Shown here: piece by piece, positions 27,621 to 39,000 of the stretch | Position numbering within the stretch: position 1 is the stretch's first letter | How the letters are laid out: every line of letters starts with the position of its first letter | Source of the DNA: Linyphia triangularis | Lineage: Eukaryota > Arthropoda > Arachnida > Araneae > Linyphiidae | Assembly: GCA_963978545.1 (NCBI GenBank) | Contig: OZ021731.1 | Coordinates: 26,674,093-26,738,092 of the forward strand | Length of the DNA: 64,000 nucleotides | Direction of reading: 5' to 3' | Program-made: the position numbers and the translations under genes | Notes under the pieces: model-generated | What the model saw: only the letters and a program-made list of their open reading frames with translations | What the model was told of the DNA's origin: nothing | Database searches by the model: none

Positions 27621-28869
27621 TTCTTTTGGGTATTTATCTCAAGTCTATTAATGGTAATTGTCTCTCAAACTGTGATTTTCAAGGTGATCCAATTAAGCAA
27701 AAAAAAATTCTTTAATCACATTTTATTTTAAAAAAAAAAAGATTTTTTTTAGAAACGTACTCCTTTTCCGAATATTTACGCTCATAATTCATTAAAGCAA
27801 TCTGATAAAATTTTATTTCCAAGCGTTGGTTCAGATATACGACAGGAGTTGAGTTATGTGGATCCAATTAGGTTACCACTAACATCTAGCATATAAAAGA
27901 AAAGTTTAAAAGTCAGTAATAAAATCGAGTCTCAGACCATATGTAAAAAGATATATATATATTTTTTACTCTATAAACCCTTTCATTCATTTCCCCTATA
28001 ATTATAGATTTTAAATACCTTTAATTAGTTGCTTCAAATATTTAGCTCTGCTTACTGTTTTCATTCTAGAAATGATGTTACTAAAAAATATTGAGTCGTT
28101 TTCCACCACAAGGTAATAACGTCTACTTTGTACTAGGATCATTGTAGAATTTAAAAATTGTTCGTGTTCTGCATCAATAAGGTGACTTGTATTTATAGTT
28201 TCCAAATACCAGGGCTTCCAAACAGTGGGAGGAAAGGAAAATCTACAATTATTGGCGAAAGAAGCTATTCTGAAAAGGTCAGGCAGGCCATATAGAAAAT
28301 TTATGAAATTTCCCAATTTGAAAAACATAGTATTATATTATGGATTTCAATAAAAAATACTTTGCCGATTAACAAACTAAAAAGATACGAATAAATTTTT
28401 CTCTTAAATTGTCAAACTCTTAGATAGCAAACTTTAAAAAATCTGCTTCAGTTACAACAAATACGGATTCTTAAAACTCGGTACGGAATATATATATATT
28501 TTTTTTCTTTCATCGAGTTTGCAAATGACCTCATCAAGTCACGTCTCTCGGTCTCAACGAGTTAGATTTCAACAGCAGAGGTAATGTCCGTGTCTCTGTT
28601 CCATACCAAACTTCAATCACGTCCGAAACAACGAACAATACATTAATCTCAACCCACAACGATTACGAACAACAAAAGAGGAAATCCAAAAGGCACGACC
28701 CTTTAAATATTTAGGGACTTTTCTTTAACTAAACTCCACTCGAAATCAGCAAATGTTTATGAATGTGCCACAAAAAAAAAAACCAACCCTGCTTAAGAAT
28801 TCCGATCACGTATAGCGAGCAGCTCGCTTTGTGACACATGCATTTTGAGATCCATCACAAGAGTCATTG
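27621..28869. other. AT-rich non-coding stretch
   Basis: Includes a 105-codon minus-strand frame (28011-28328) of balanced composition that I cannot assign to a family. At this AT content and window length a few frames of this size are expected by chance, so I do not call it. Nothing else is seen. Confidence 0.45.
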
Positions 28870-29160
28870 TTAAAGGGGGGGAGGGGGGGCATGGGCTAAT
28901 GAGGTTTATTTAAAATTAATATCGGGAGCGCCAATTTAGATGATCGGGACCCCATGAGATAAACACGCCCAATTGACCGTTGGCGACGCAATTGGCGATT
29001 CTGGTCACGTGTCCAAACGTAGAAATGTCGCAGTCCGGTGTCCGGTTTTCGGGAAGTGAATAATTTATGTGGGGAGTGATCAGGGTGATTTATCCCTGTC
29101 CGGTAGGGAAAAATGGAAGAGTAGGGAGTTATTTGTTAGAGTGGCGAATGGTTCAACTGG
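28870..29160. other. Less AT-rich island with homeodomain-like words
   Basis: Starts with an imperfect G run (28877-28890) and contains ctaatgag, taatatcggg and a cacgtg E-box near 29006. It could be a regulatory island. No coding frame. Confidence 0.35.
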
Positions 29161-30009
29161 GAATTGGAGAGCCTCAATCATGAAATTGGATCAAAAGATA
29201 TTTGCGCTTTGCGTCAATATTGATAATCACACATGCATTGGGTAGGTTAAAAATAATTTGTTTAATGACTTGTGTTTAATAGTTTTACTTATATATAAAT
29301 TCGTTTCGTATTTTTGTCGCAAAAAAGCATGTTTCCTACTTACAATAGCAAGTGTATATAAAAAACACATTAAAATAAAGTATAAAATAGAACTCACAAA
29401 GAAAATCTTTACCAACGAGATATTACAAAAAAACAAAAAACAAAAAAAATTAATAAAAAAATATTTGGTGATTAGGCTCTTGGTAAATGATTGAAACTAA
29501 ACCATGAACTATGTATAATAATCATACTTTCGAATATAATTATAAAAGGATTATTATTATTTTTTTAAATAATAGATTATTGTATTTCCCAATTATAACT
29601 AAGAAATAAAATTAAAATGCAAAGAATTTATTTGTCTTTTGCAATTTTTGGTATGTTCCTTACGCTTCTACCATACTCCATTTGAAATTACTGTCCAAAT
29701 TAATTGATCCCGTCGGCTCCTCATTGCCTTTTCACTATCACTCCACCACTTTCCATTACAATTACACTGAACATTATCTCCTCTTGGACAATCCAATGAT
29801 TATGAACACCCATTTCACGCACAATCACTTTTATATCCATTACATCTCTCCAGAGAATGCATAACCAAAGCTCATTTTGACAATCAAGTGATTTTCCTGC
29901 ACATCCATACGACACTTAATATTGTGATAGAAATCGTGTCACATGAGAATAATATTCCTGTCCATTAGTTAATATCATCAAAATTTCACCAAATGACTCG
30001 ACGTTTTCA
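29161..30009. other. AT-rich non-coding stretch
   Basis: No gene is supported. About 29680-29930 is poor in G on the plus strand, as are the duplicated segments downstream. Confidence 0.45.
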
Positions 30010-30240
30010 CTTATTAACATTTCCATTAAGAACAATTTAATTCCATTTCATAATCACTTTTCTACCCTATATACCTATACCTAAAGATTATAGAACCAAA
30101 TCCAGTTTACAGCGGAAAAATTATTCCTCCTTCTTGCTATATAATAAAAAAAAGCCTGTCAACAAAATGGCTCAACGTTTCTCCTAATAAGGTAACTACT
30201 TCCATTGGGCCAATAATAATTACCAATAATAGACATGGCC
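30010..30240 (+). repeat. Old duplication, copy 1 (partner at 31775-32040)
   Basis: Patches match the later segment in the same order: ttccattaagaac, a G-poor run, accaaatcc, and ctgtcaac.aaatg.c.caac.tttct. Divergence is high and there are indels, so this is an old duplication of non-coding DNA, now separated by two palindromic elements. Confidence 0.4.
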
Positions 30241-30362
30241 ATTTCCATTGGGAGTAAATTCCTAGTCTTACTAATGATATACCTTTAAAACGTCATATGA
30301 TTGACGATTTGCAATATATACAGCTGCGACATGAGACACATAATGTTGTTCTACATATTTAA

Positions 30363-30502
30363 CCCACTGACGGTCCTGCACGTATATATACGTCATTTGA
30401 TCCCCAATTTTTCCAGCAATACACAACATTTTTAAATTTATAAATAGAATTTAAAATAAAATATTTTTTACATATTTTTATTAGGCTGATAGTTTATAAC
30501 CC

Positions 30503-30533
<31 letters not shown>

Positions 30534-30632
30534 TTAAAAAATATTATGTGTTTGAATTAGAAATATAATTTAAAAATTATTTCAGGGGAAACAACTGTAG
30601 AATTTTGCCCATTCCTATGACCGTCAGTGGGG
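30363..30632. mobile_element. piggyBac-like MITE, 270 bp (family F)
   Basis: TTAA (30359-30362) is followed by cccactgacggtc. The right end is the inverse, gaccgtcagtgggg, followed by TTAT (30633-30636), a TTAA with one change. TTAA duplications and termini starting CCC are hallmarks of piggyBac-superfamily elements. The interior holds a poly-A run at about 30508-30533 and no frame. It must have moved using a transposase encoded elsewhere. Confidence 0.7.
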
Positions 30633-30671
30633 TTATATTTACAGACTATTTGAACGGGATTCGTGTTTTAA

Positions 30672-31245
30672 TGGGAGTTGGTATCCTAAAATTTATAAAT
30701 AATCAATTTTGAGTTTATTATTGTTTATCAAAATTTTAATTCTCTCTTTTAAAAGGATACCACATTTGTAATAATACCTCAACTAGAAGTATTTTTAATA
30801 ATGTTTTGAGGACAAAATTGGTAACTATTTGTATAGGTAAAGTTTTCTTTAAAATGCGTTTTTCTCAAAACTACATTTTTCATTATTCACACATCTTTTT
30901 CTCAGAAACTGCACAAATTATCTTCTTAAATTTTTTACCACATATTTCTTTTATGTATCTGTATATACTGAAGTGAGATTTTGTTGTTATTTTTTAAATA
31001 TTTTTGGTTCTAGATTATTTTGGCAAAAAAATTATAATTTTCAACAAATTTGAGTGACTTTCACAAAAATTCATTTAGAAGAAAAAGTAAATGAATTACA
31101 ATTAAAATCTACCTTCAGTAGAATAACAAGTGTCGGCTAAATGTACTGAACAAAAAATTAGACTTCTATGTCAATTACTTTCTGGGAAAAAGGTACTTGA
31201 AATACTCCAAATTAACATCATCAGTGTAGAGGGTACCAACTTCCC
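30672..31245. mobile_element. Family D TTAA-flanked palindromic element, copy 1
   Basis: TTAA (30668-30671) is followed by tgggagttggtatcc, and the right end gggtaccaacttccc is followed by TTAA (31246-31249). The interior shares long runs with copy 2 at 56253-56991, such as ctcaaaactacatttttcat and tttctcagaaactgc. No coding frame. TTAA flanks suggest piggyBac-type mobilisation. Confidence 0.75.
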
Positions 31246-31249
31246 TTAA

Positions 31250-31774
31250 CAAATAATGTAATGTCAAGAGTAGATTACCTTTCACCGCACTTACAATTGT
31301 TTTATACGCGGTTGCTACACGGCACAAAATTTCATAACTGTTCATTATTATTGACTTCCTTTACAGAGCTATTATAAAGATGTATAGCTTCAAGGAAAAT
31401 ATAGAAAACAGAGACATTTCAAGGGTTCTGACAATTCTAGAAATATTCATGAATTTATCAATGAATTTTTGATAAAGTGGAATTAAATCAATCAATATAT
31501 TTGTTGTCTTCATTTGTAGGCTATGAAAATGACAATTCGAAATTTCATAAGCGCAAGAAATCACATTTTCCCTCAAGAATTTATAAATTCATTTTTAAAA
31601 ATTATAAACATTTGTGGTACAAATTTCTATATGCTTAATTTGTAATGACTCACTTTCGCGTTTTTGTAAAACTATTAGTGACAGGAATTTGTCAGATGAA
31701 TATCAGGGAAATTCAAAACGTTTTCCCTCTAGGCACCTTTAATTATTCCTCCACTTTCAATCGCAATTCCAACA
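31250..31774. other. AT-rich spacer
   Basis: No feature is supported. Confidence 0.45.
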
Positions 31775-32040
31775 ACATTACCAACAATTCCATTAAGAAC
31801 CATTCAATGATTATTTACCACCACTTAACACACATACCAACCATCATCCTCTTCAGCGATTATACAACCAAATCCCATTGTGCCAACCCAATAATTCACC
31901 TACGCATCCAAAAAAAGATACTTATAGTGATACAATTCCATTTGCAGCCGTAAAAGCAACCCTCCCTACTAACACATCACCACGTAAAAAAGAAAACAAA
32001 ACCACTGTCAACCAAATGACCCAACATTTCTACCTTAGGG
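31775..32040 (+). repeat. Old duplication, copy 2 (partner at 30010-30240)
   Basis: See the partner segment: shared words are in the same order and orientation, and strand composition is equally G-poor. Frames across it (31645-31953, 31878-32072) are rich in histidine, threonine and asparagine, with no domain. Confidence 0.4.
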
Positions 32041-32920
32041 ATTTCCTTCTGGGAATATTCCCCATCAGATGACAAACGCGGCCACTGGCATGCGATGGAC
32101 AATTATCAGTCAAGTGGCTCCATTATCTTCCACCACTGACCATTATAATAACGGTGGTTTTTCTCTTTTGTGTTTTTTTGTTTTTGTTTCTGGAGGAACA
32201 CTCTATCTGTAATGAGAATGTCACATAGGGCAGAGGATCCTTGTAATTCATCGGGTGTTCTCGATTTACTGTTGTGCCTTCGATAAAACATCATCAAGTA
32301 TTCAGGGAGTGTATTAAAATGCATGAGGTGGGGGGGGGGGGGTTGACGTGAGGGGTGGCACGAATTGGACAGTATGGACATATTTTTCTGACGTTGTTTG
32401 GTCTTTTGTTGGTAAAGGGTTAAGATGGAAAATGTCGTTGTGTATTATGATGGGAAATGTGTTTGAGCTTTCCCAATGGACATTATAGTTGTTATTAATC
32501 AGGGAGGAAATTTGTTTTAATATTATACAGAGAAAAAACTTCTTCTATATCATGTCAGTTTTGCCAAAGTTTCTTTACATTTTCATTCGTTTAAGATTTT
32601 TTAGAGTATTTAGTACTCCTGTAGTTCCAATACTCCATTTTTCAATGCATATTTTTGCAATTTATTATCTTTGTACGTCATTAGATTGATTTTTGAAGTA
32701 TTGAATTAAAGGTTTTTTGTTAAAAGATGAAGTTTATTTGCTACCTATACACGACATATACAATTTTTAAATATTTCAGTTAGAGCATTGTAACTAATAG
32801 CGTTGGTAAAGTATACAATTCGAAAATATCTTAATGTTAGCCAAGACTATTTCTAAAAATTTATTTAACACGCATATTTTTTTATTTTTTAGAAGTTATA
32901 AAATTATTTTTAAAAAATCA

Positions 32921-32921
<1 letters not shown>
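32041..32921. other. Non-coding stretch with a G run
   Basis: G run at about 32330-32342. No gene, RNA or transposon recognised. Confidence 0.45.

Positions 32922-32969
<48 letters not shown>
32922..32969. repeat. (TA)n microsatellite, 48 bp
   Basis: Perfect TA repeat lying directly beside the left terminus of the palindromic element at 32977, consistent with a TA-preferring insertion into, or growth next to, a TA tract. Confidence 0.95.
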
Positions 32970-32972
<3 letters not shown>

Positions 32973-34209
32973 TGACGTTTTGGAACATCCCGATTTCAAC
33001 TAGGGGTGAGGAACATCGCACAACTTGCAATTACACTATAATACTGACGTGGATTTGTGTCATTTACCGTTTATATATTTTCATCCATCATTTAGAATAA
33101 ATGACTAGTTGTCTATATTTTTTGCGGCAATTCTAGTATGAGTCATGAAAAAAACAAATCGCCAAAATGGTGATTTTGGTGATATACTTTTCAGTAATCC
33201 TTATATTATTCTTTATTATAAGCGAAGTTGAGAGGAGAAGAAAAAACGATCGTTGATGAGAGGGTCTCAAGTAAAGAGAACTCTGTGTTAAAGGCATTCA
33301 TTTTTCAACTTTTTACGCCATTAAAACATTTTTACGGGAATTTCGGAGGTGGGGATGTTTAGAACACCTTAAGAGGCATTACGACAGTGATTTTTATCAA
33401 AATAATTTGAGCCGTTGTTTAGCAATCATTGATAAACATTATTTTTTAAAAGGCAGCTACCTTATGCGAATGCGCGATTTTTGCGAAAACCTTAATGGTA
33501 GGTCCCATTGCCGCCACTAACCCTCATACCAAATTTGAACATCATAAGTCAATTTGTTCGGGAGTTATGCTGATCACAGACACACGTAACACAAACACAG
33601 ACAAAAAAAATTCTAGATCACCTTTTTAGAAATCAGGATGTTCCAAAACATGGTGAAAAAAATGATCTAGAAAAATGTCTGTCTGTGTGACTGTGGTCAG
33701 CATAACTCCCGAACAAATTGATCTACGATGTTCAAATTTGGTATGCGAGTTGCTGGTGGCCATGAGACCTACCATTACCGTTTTAGTCAAAATCGCTCAT
33801 GCGCATAAGGTAGTTGCCATGGGAAATAATCATGTTTTTCAATGATTGCTAAAAAACAGCTCTAACGATTTTGATAAAAATCGCTGTGCTAATGTCTCTT
33901 AAGGCGTTCTAAACATCTCCAATTTCAAAATTCCCGTAAAAATGCTTTAATGGCGTAATAAATTGAAAAATGAATGCCTTCAACACAGAGTTCTCTTTCC
34001 TTGAGCCGACCTCATCAAAGATCGTTTTTTTTTTTTTTTTTTTTTTCTCCCCTCAGTTCCTCTTGTAATGAAGGATAATATAAGGATTATTTAAAAGTAC
34101 GTATACTCGTATTGTCAAAATCACCATTTTTAAAAAGTTTTTTTTAAATTTTTTTTTTAATACCCTTACAAGAATTATCACAAAAAAATATCGCCAAACT
34201 GGCCATTTT

Positions 34210-34217
34210 TTCTAAGT
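34210..34217. repeat. Target-site duplication of the hAT element, left
   Basis: The 8-mer ttctaagt matches ttctaaat at 35123-35130 with one difference. Eight-base duplications are diagnostic for hAT elements. The opposite arm of the surrounding palindrome reads the empty site as attctaaatg, confirming the boundaries. Confidence 0.8.
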
Positions 34218-34452
34218 CAGCGTTCGCCACTAACTTTTAGAGGCGGGCCGTGTGATTTAAGTTGAAGCTTTTCGTGGGCCGGATACACCAATATATGTAT
34301 CTTTAATTACTATCATCGATTTAACATTATATAGCATTTCTGACAACTGAAAAAAAATTATTTATATTGATTTCTTTTACCTTAATAAAATTACAATTGA
34401 AAATTGATTCTTGTTTTCAAATAATTAAAAAATTATAGTTTTGCATTTTTAG

Positions 34453-34629
34453 TTGGTTGTTTTCAGATTATCTGGCGCCGTCAGCAACACGAGGGCTATA
34501 ATACGCCGAAACATTCATCATTAGACAAGCCAACATACATTTACAAACACCCATGCCTAACACTGGACTCGAACCCGCAACCTCGCGGTTTAGAAACTAG
34601 CACACTAACCACTATACCGTTTGGTCGGC
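34453..34629 (-). mobile_element. tRNA-derived SINE, copy 1, with 13-bp target duplications
   Basis: Read on the minus strand it starts gccgaccaaacgg, with Pol III A box cggtatagtgg (34609-34619) and B box ggttcgagtcc (34565-34575) at tRNA spacing. About 100 bases of non-tRNA body follow, ending aaaacaaccaa. Perfect 13-bp duplications tttgcatttttag flank it (34440-34452, 34630-34642). It differs from copy 2 at about ten positions by my count. It is a retroposed element that depends on a LINE elsewhere for movement. Confidence 0.88.
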
Positions 34630-34795
34630 TTTGCATTTTTAGTAAATTAAAGTTTAAAAAAGAAGTGAATCTTTTGTTCCAACGTGACAATGTGACTTGA
34701 TCTAACTTTTAATTAAAGTATTTAAACTGTTCTTCCAGATTACTCTGTTGAAGTCAATATCTATTGTGAGACGATGATGGTTGAATTCGCTTAGT

Positions 34796-34972
34796 TTATT
34801 TTATAATAGAGAAGATGTCTATTGCAGTATTTGTAGCAGTCAGTATTAATAAATTTGCCAAATGAGATTCAGTTAAGTTATTCCTGTATTTATTCTTGAT
34901 GAAAACCATCTTGCTGAAAGCTTTTTCGTTAAGATTCTTCAGGAACGTAGTGGAGTACTGTGTTCTATATAA
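34796..34972 (-). pseudogene. hAT transposase C-terminal fragment
   Basis: A 58-codon minus-strand frame ends in TAA at 34796-34798. Residues 18-33 read AFSKMVFIKNKYRNNL, followed by T-E-S-H-L-A-N-L-L. This matches the pattern F-S-x-M-x-x-x-K-x-x-x-R-x-x-L-x-x-x-H-L seen in the C-terminal dimerisation region of hAT transposases and their domesticated vertebrate relatives. An in-frame stop (34973-34975) cuts it off upstream, and no start codon or catalytic domain remains. It lies in the 3' half of the enclosing hAT remnant, where a transposase C-terminus belongs. Confidence 0.7.
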
Positions 34973-35122
34973 TTAACTCGTGCGATTTCGGGAAAATTAC
35001 AGTTATATAAAAAAAAGTTCATAAAGTGAAATTTTATTTTTTAATACCCTGTGCTGTAGGCGGGGGGCATAAAAATCTGTCACTGGCCAAATACGGCAGG
35101 GGACCGCGTATGGCTAACGCTA

Positions 35123-35130
35123 TTCTAAAT
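35123..35130. repeat. Target-site duplication of the hAT element, right
   Basis: ttctaaat, partner of 34210-34217. The palindrome arm resumes directly after it. Confidence 0.8.
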
Positions 35131-35217
35131 GAATGATTAAAATATAAAAACGGTAAATGACACAAATTGACATCAGTATTATAGTGTAATTGAAAGTTGT
35201 GCGATGTTCCACACCCC

Positions 35218-35570
35218 TAGTTAATTTAAAATTCTCTTAGTTTTGTTTATATTTTGTTTAAGCGATTAAGAATGGTACGCATTTTTATTTTACAAATTAC
35301 AGGTGCTTTCTAAATAGATCGCATTCATTTTTTTCAGTCATCAGTCATTGAAATTTCGGAAAATTACCATCAAACATATATCGAGTATTAAAAGTCATAT
35401 GCATAAGCATGGTATGAATCAGATACTATATGCGTATATGCTACAGATTGTTTTTGTTAGTTAAGGGCTTGTTTCAGTGTATCATCTAGTGTTTTGATGA
35501 ATCTCCATTGTTCTCTGTTTTCCCAATGAACTTTAATGGCTGCATAATAAATAGTATACAAAGTGTAATT
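35218..35570. other. AT-rich spacer
   Basis: No feature is supported. Confidence 0.45.
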
Positions 35571-35939
35571 GACAATTCCCGCATTTTTTAAAAACGACTG
35601 AAATTAGTTTATATTTATGAAGAATTTCTTTCTGATTCCAAATATTTAAGCAAAGCCTCAAAACCGAACCAAAACCAGTCCGATCAAAACACACAAAGCT
35701 TCCTTCCGTTTCTATGGTAATCGTGAGATTCCTGCCAAATAGTTGGCGTTAAATAGTTGGCGTTGGTAGACCATTGCTATATCCCGTACAGGTTGGTACG
35801 ATTTGCGAGAAACTTACAAAACTGGTTTCCGCTGGCGCATTTCAAGGCAAGATGTTTTGGAAGTCTTGACGTCACATTCAATTCGAGCCGAATGAATTTC
35901 TCGCCAACGTCTAACTGGGGAACTTTAATTAAAAATAAT

Positions 35940-35972
<33 letters not shown>

Positions 35973-36070
35973 GCATTGAGCAGAAATTTTTTTGTTTATG
36001 GCCTTTTCGAAACATTTAGAATTGAATAGAGAAATTTAAAAATATATAAAAAATGCGGGAATTGATCCAT
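35571..36070. mobile_element. Family B element, copy 2
   Basis: Left end gacaattcccgcatttttta, right end aaaaaatgcgggaattg, an inverse. The interior matches copies 1 and 3, with a small tandem duplication gttggcgttaaata near 35745 and a poly-A run at 35943-35971. The minus-strand frame seen in copies 1 and 3 is broken here by a stop and deletions. A partial repeat of the terminus (aatgcgggattatcc) follows at about 36072-36086. Confidence 0.65.
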
Positions 36071-36216
36071 TAATGCGGGATTATCCATCATTAATAAACA
36101 GTTTTAAGCTTCATTCTGAAAAAGTGCATTATTGTTGGAATTGAATAGTGAATAATCACACCGGGCACATATTTAAAATGAGCAAACTACTGTTAATAAA
36201 ATACTATGTACTGTTA

Positions 36217-36255
<39 letters not shown>

Positions 36256-36899
36256 AAAAAAAAAAAGGAATTGGCTTTTGTTTTAAGCAATCAATTTTTT
36301 TTTATCATATGAATGCTATAGAAAGTGTATTAAATAGGCTTACTAAATCTATATTTTAAATTTTTGTAAGAGAGAATTTGTAGTTTATTTAATTTTGAAA
36401 ATGTTATCTTAGTTAAAATACAAAATTTTACATTTTAGCTTAAAATACAAAATAGTAACAAAAAAAAAAAAAAAAAAAAAAAAAATCAAAATTTTACGCA
36501 ATTGTTTTTCAAATACAATTTTTTGTTTAATAGATTTTGTGTGCATAGAAGACAAACACTCAAATTAAAAAAAAAAAAAATAGCTGTCATTAATTTAATA
36601 TGTAGGCGGTTTTGCTTTTTTTTTTTTTTGTCTTCATTCTGAAAAACGTGAACACTGAAATGTGAACACTAAAAAGGATTCAGTGTTTCACGCATAAAAC
36701 TTCAGAATATTTTACTTTAAAAATAAAAAATTCCATAATTTTTTTAATAAAAAAATATCACCAGACTCTTATATTTCAACATTAAAACCCCAAGTGAAAA
36801 TTATAAAAGAAAACCTACCGAATGTACTCTTTTCATACAATCTCAATTAAAACTACTCAAAACCAAAGTAGCAATCTCCACTCCAACTACTCCAATCAA
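36071..36899. other. AT-rich stretch with several poly-A/T runs
   Basis: Poly-A runs at about 36218-36252, 36459-36485 and 36568-36580, and poly-T near 36618-36630. No gene and no element boundaries could be fixed. Confidence 0.5.
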
Positions 36900-36942
36900 C
36901 ACTGTCCATCTGTTGGGACAATTGACCTCGACTTCCGATCTC

Positions 36943-37098
36943 TATAAAATTAACCCCTTTCGCGGAGATGAAGAAGAGGGGAAGGGGAACGTTAATGCTT
37001 CTCACTCGGTCCAATTACCACATTTGCATTGACAGCGAACACACTGACCAATGCAGATTTAACCCATTCCCGATGCTGAGGAAGAAAAGTGAGGTAAG
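36943..37098 (+). promoter_or_regulatory. Weak candidate promoter with downstream splice donor
   Basis: TATAAAA at 36943-36949 lies in a less AT-rich patch. About 150 bases downstream GAG/gtaagt is a strong 5' splice-site match (gtaagt at 37093-37098). A frame from an ATG near 36969 stays open to the donor. The ATG is too near the TATA box to be a conventional start, so a start at a later ATG or a non-coding first exon would be needed. Inference only. Confidence 0.2.
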
Positions 37099-37704
37099 TC
37101 AAAAGCAAAGGAGATTAAGCTGATTAATAAAAGAGCACTATGATTTTAAAACAAGAAAAACGTTAATTTCTATATCTTACTCGAATATAGTTTTTGCATT
37201 TATAAATTGTCCATTTATGCCCTTCTTAGCGCACTCATTTATATTATTCAAATGCGATTAGTATTGCCAATATTGTTAGAATTATTATTTAAAAGAATTT
37301 TTTTTGCTTTATTTTTAGGCAATAAAAATTCTTATTAATGAACTTGTCCGGTCTTAGGGAAGTGCGGACATGGTCGTTACGGGGAGGGGGGCGGGGGGTA
37401 ATTTTTATAACTTAAAAGTTGTTATTTAATGGCAAACTGCTCCCTGATACCATACGGTTACCGTCAGTTAACTATTAAGCGTTTTCGCTATTTGTTTTGA
37501 GTTTCGAATTCACAACTTAGTACTTAATAAAAAGCATTTTCTAAAGGTCACAGATAATCCCATTATTGATAATTCATTGTCATGTAATCAGATTTTGGAT
37601 TTCAGCTGATCGTGTAATAGATAAACATGAAAAATTTTCCGCGTTTTATTTTGCACATTTTTGATCATTAATTTCCAACAAATTCCGAATTGCATTCCGT
37701 AACG
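37099..37704. other. AT-rich non-coding stretch
   Basis: Imperfect G run at about 37380-37398. Nothing else is seen. Confidence 0.45.
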
Positions 37705-37822
<118 letters not shown>

Positions 37823-38439
37823 ATGAAGTATGATGCTACTGTCAACCGATTAGCTGTTAAACCCGTAAAAATTTTCACTAATAAATCAGACATGCTGTCA
37901 ACTCCCTAAAAATAAGTTGAATTTCATAGGATGAGCTAATTTTGAAGATTTCTATTAATCTCGGTATCAACCAAAATCCTCGAATAAAAAAGCGGAAATC
38001 CACTATTCCATGGAACTTTTGATGTCTAAGAGAGTTGAATAGGAAATTTTCAAGCGCAATACTTGCAAGAGGGACTCCCTCATATTTGCACAACGAAGAA
38101 ATCCGAAAACTCTTACTAGAAAGCACGACAATCAACAACTAAACACTTTCCACAAGCACAGTCACATCTACTCATTTTTGAAAACAAATTTTTCAGAATT
38201 CTGATACGTAAGAAACTGAACCCGATTCCGAGAGCATGCTATACGAACTAACTTTCAGCAAAATATTAATCAATATAATTATAGCAGATAACGAAATCCC
38301 ATATTCATGTTCGACTATTTCAACATACAAGCCACTTTTCCCACAAATCCCCGTTTTCCTCCATTATTCCCGAACACCCCCATTTCCACCAAACCAACAA
38401 TCCGCCGCAGCACACACACTCTCCAAATGACGAGTCTGC
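37823..38439. other. AT-rich non-coding stretch
   Basis: An 86-codon minus-strand frame (37878-38138) without family resemblance. Not called. Confidence 0.45.
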
Positions 38440-39000
38440 AACTTGGAAATTGGAAACCTGATGATTAACATTTCCTATGAAAGCAAACACAAACCATGCA
38501 AAGGGTGGTTCGAGACCGATTTCCGGACGGCCGGACCAGCCGATAATGATGTGACGAAAGTCCGGACAACAGAGAAGGGGTAGGAACCTACCCCCCACCC
38601 CCTTTTCGAACACTTTGCTACCCCCCTTTTAAATGAGAAGGTGGGCGAATTTTCGCGCGGGAAGTTGAGCATTAACCCTTTCTGTTGTCGGGTGGATAAT
38701 TGTCGCAATCAGTGATCGCCGTGTTGCCATTCCCGAACAGAGGAATACTTCCCCTTCGTCGGATTAAATATCGGACGAGGGGCTAACTCGTCGTCTAACT
38801 CGTATTCATTAGCCTTCGATGGCGGGAAATACCCATTTGCAAGTGAATGGGCGTCCGAGGTTGGTCCGTAAATCAATGGGTTTGGGAATTGTCCTAGCTG
38901 CGCGAAGTGCTGATGCGAAAGAGATCGCGGAGATTTCATTACTGTGGTCCTGCTTCCGGTGGGAAAGGTGAGAAAGGGGTTTGTAGGAGATTTTTGGCGG
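38440..39000. other. GC-richer island
   Basis: This is one of the clearest compositional islands, with C runs near 38590 and 38624 and repeated ccggac words (38521-38570). Three overlapping minus-strand frames (76-97 codons) have no domain and no codon pattern that favours one over another. Candidate conserved non-coding element. Confidence 0.4.

Larger units (their letters stand above)
34218..35122 (-). mobile_element. hAT-superfamily transposon remnant, 905 bp
   Basis: Inverted termini are cagcgttcgcca at the left and tggctaacgcta at the right (10 of 12 complementary). An 8-bp target duplication flanks it, and gcgggcc words just inside both ends are common in hAT elements. The minus strand encodes the C-terminal end of a hAT transposase (34796-34972). 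Most of the transposase, including the catalytic part, is missing, so the element is internally deleted and immobile by itself. A SINE has inserted at 34453-34629. Confidence 0.8.
32977..35217. mobile_element. Family G palindromic element, interrupted by a hAT insertion
   Basis: The unit 32977-33649 has 21-bp inverted termini, gttttggaacatcccgattt at the left and its inverse with one mismatch at 33629-33649. A second, inverted copy follows: 33650-34209 mirrors the first arm, and after the hAT insertion 35123-35217 mirrors about 33003-33110 (for example aacatcgcacaact against its inverse agttgtgcgatgtt). Without the hAT insertion and its duplicated 8 bases the block would be about 1.3 kb. There is no coding frame. 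A related half-copy lies at 47911-48320. Confidence 0.8.

Noticed and set aside
28011..28328. 105-codon minus-strand frame with balanced composition
   Set aside because: No family resemblance. Frames of this length are expected a few times by chance in 64 kb of AT-rich DNA.
34565..34629. Functional tRNA gene on the minus strand
   Set aside because: A and B boxes are present, but the acceptor stem pairs poorly, a 100-base non-tRNA body follows, and target-site duplications flank it. It is a SINE, as is the matching sequence at 43140-43204.
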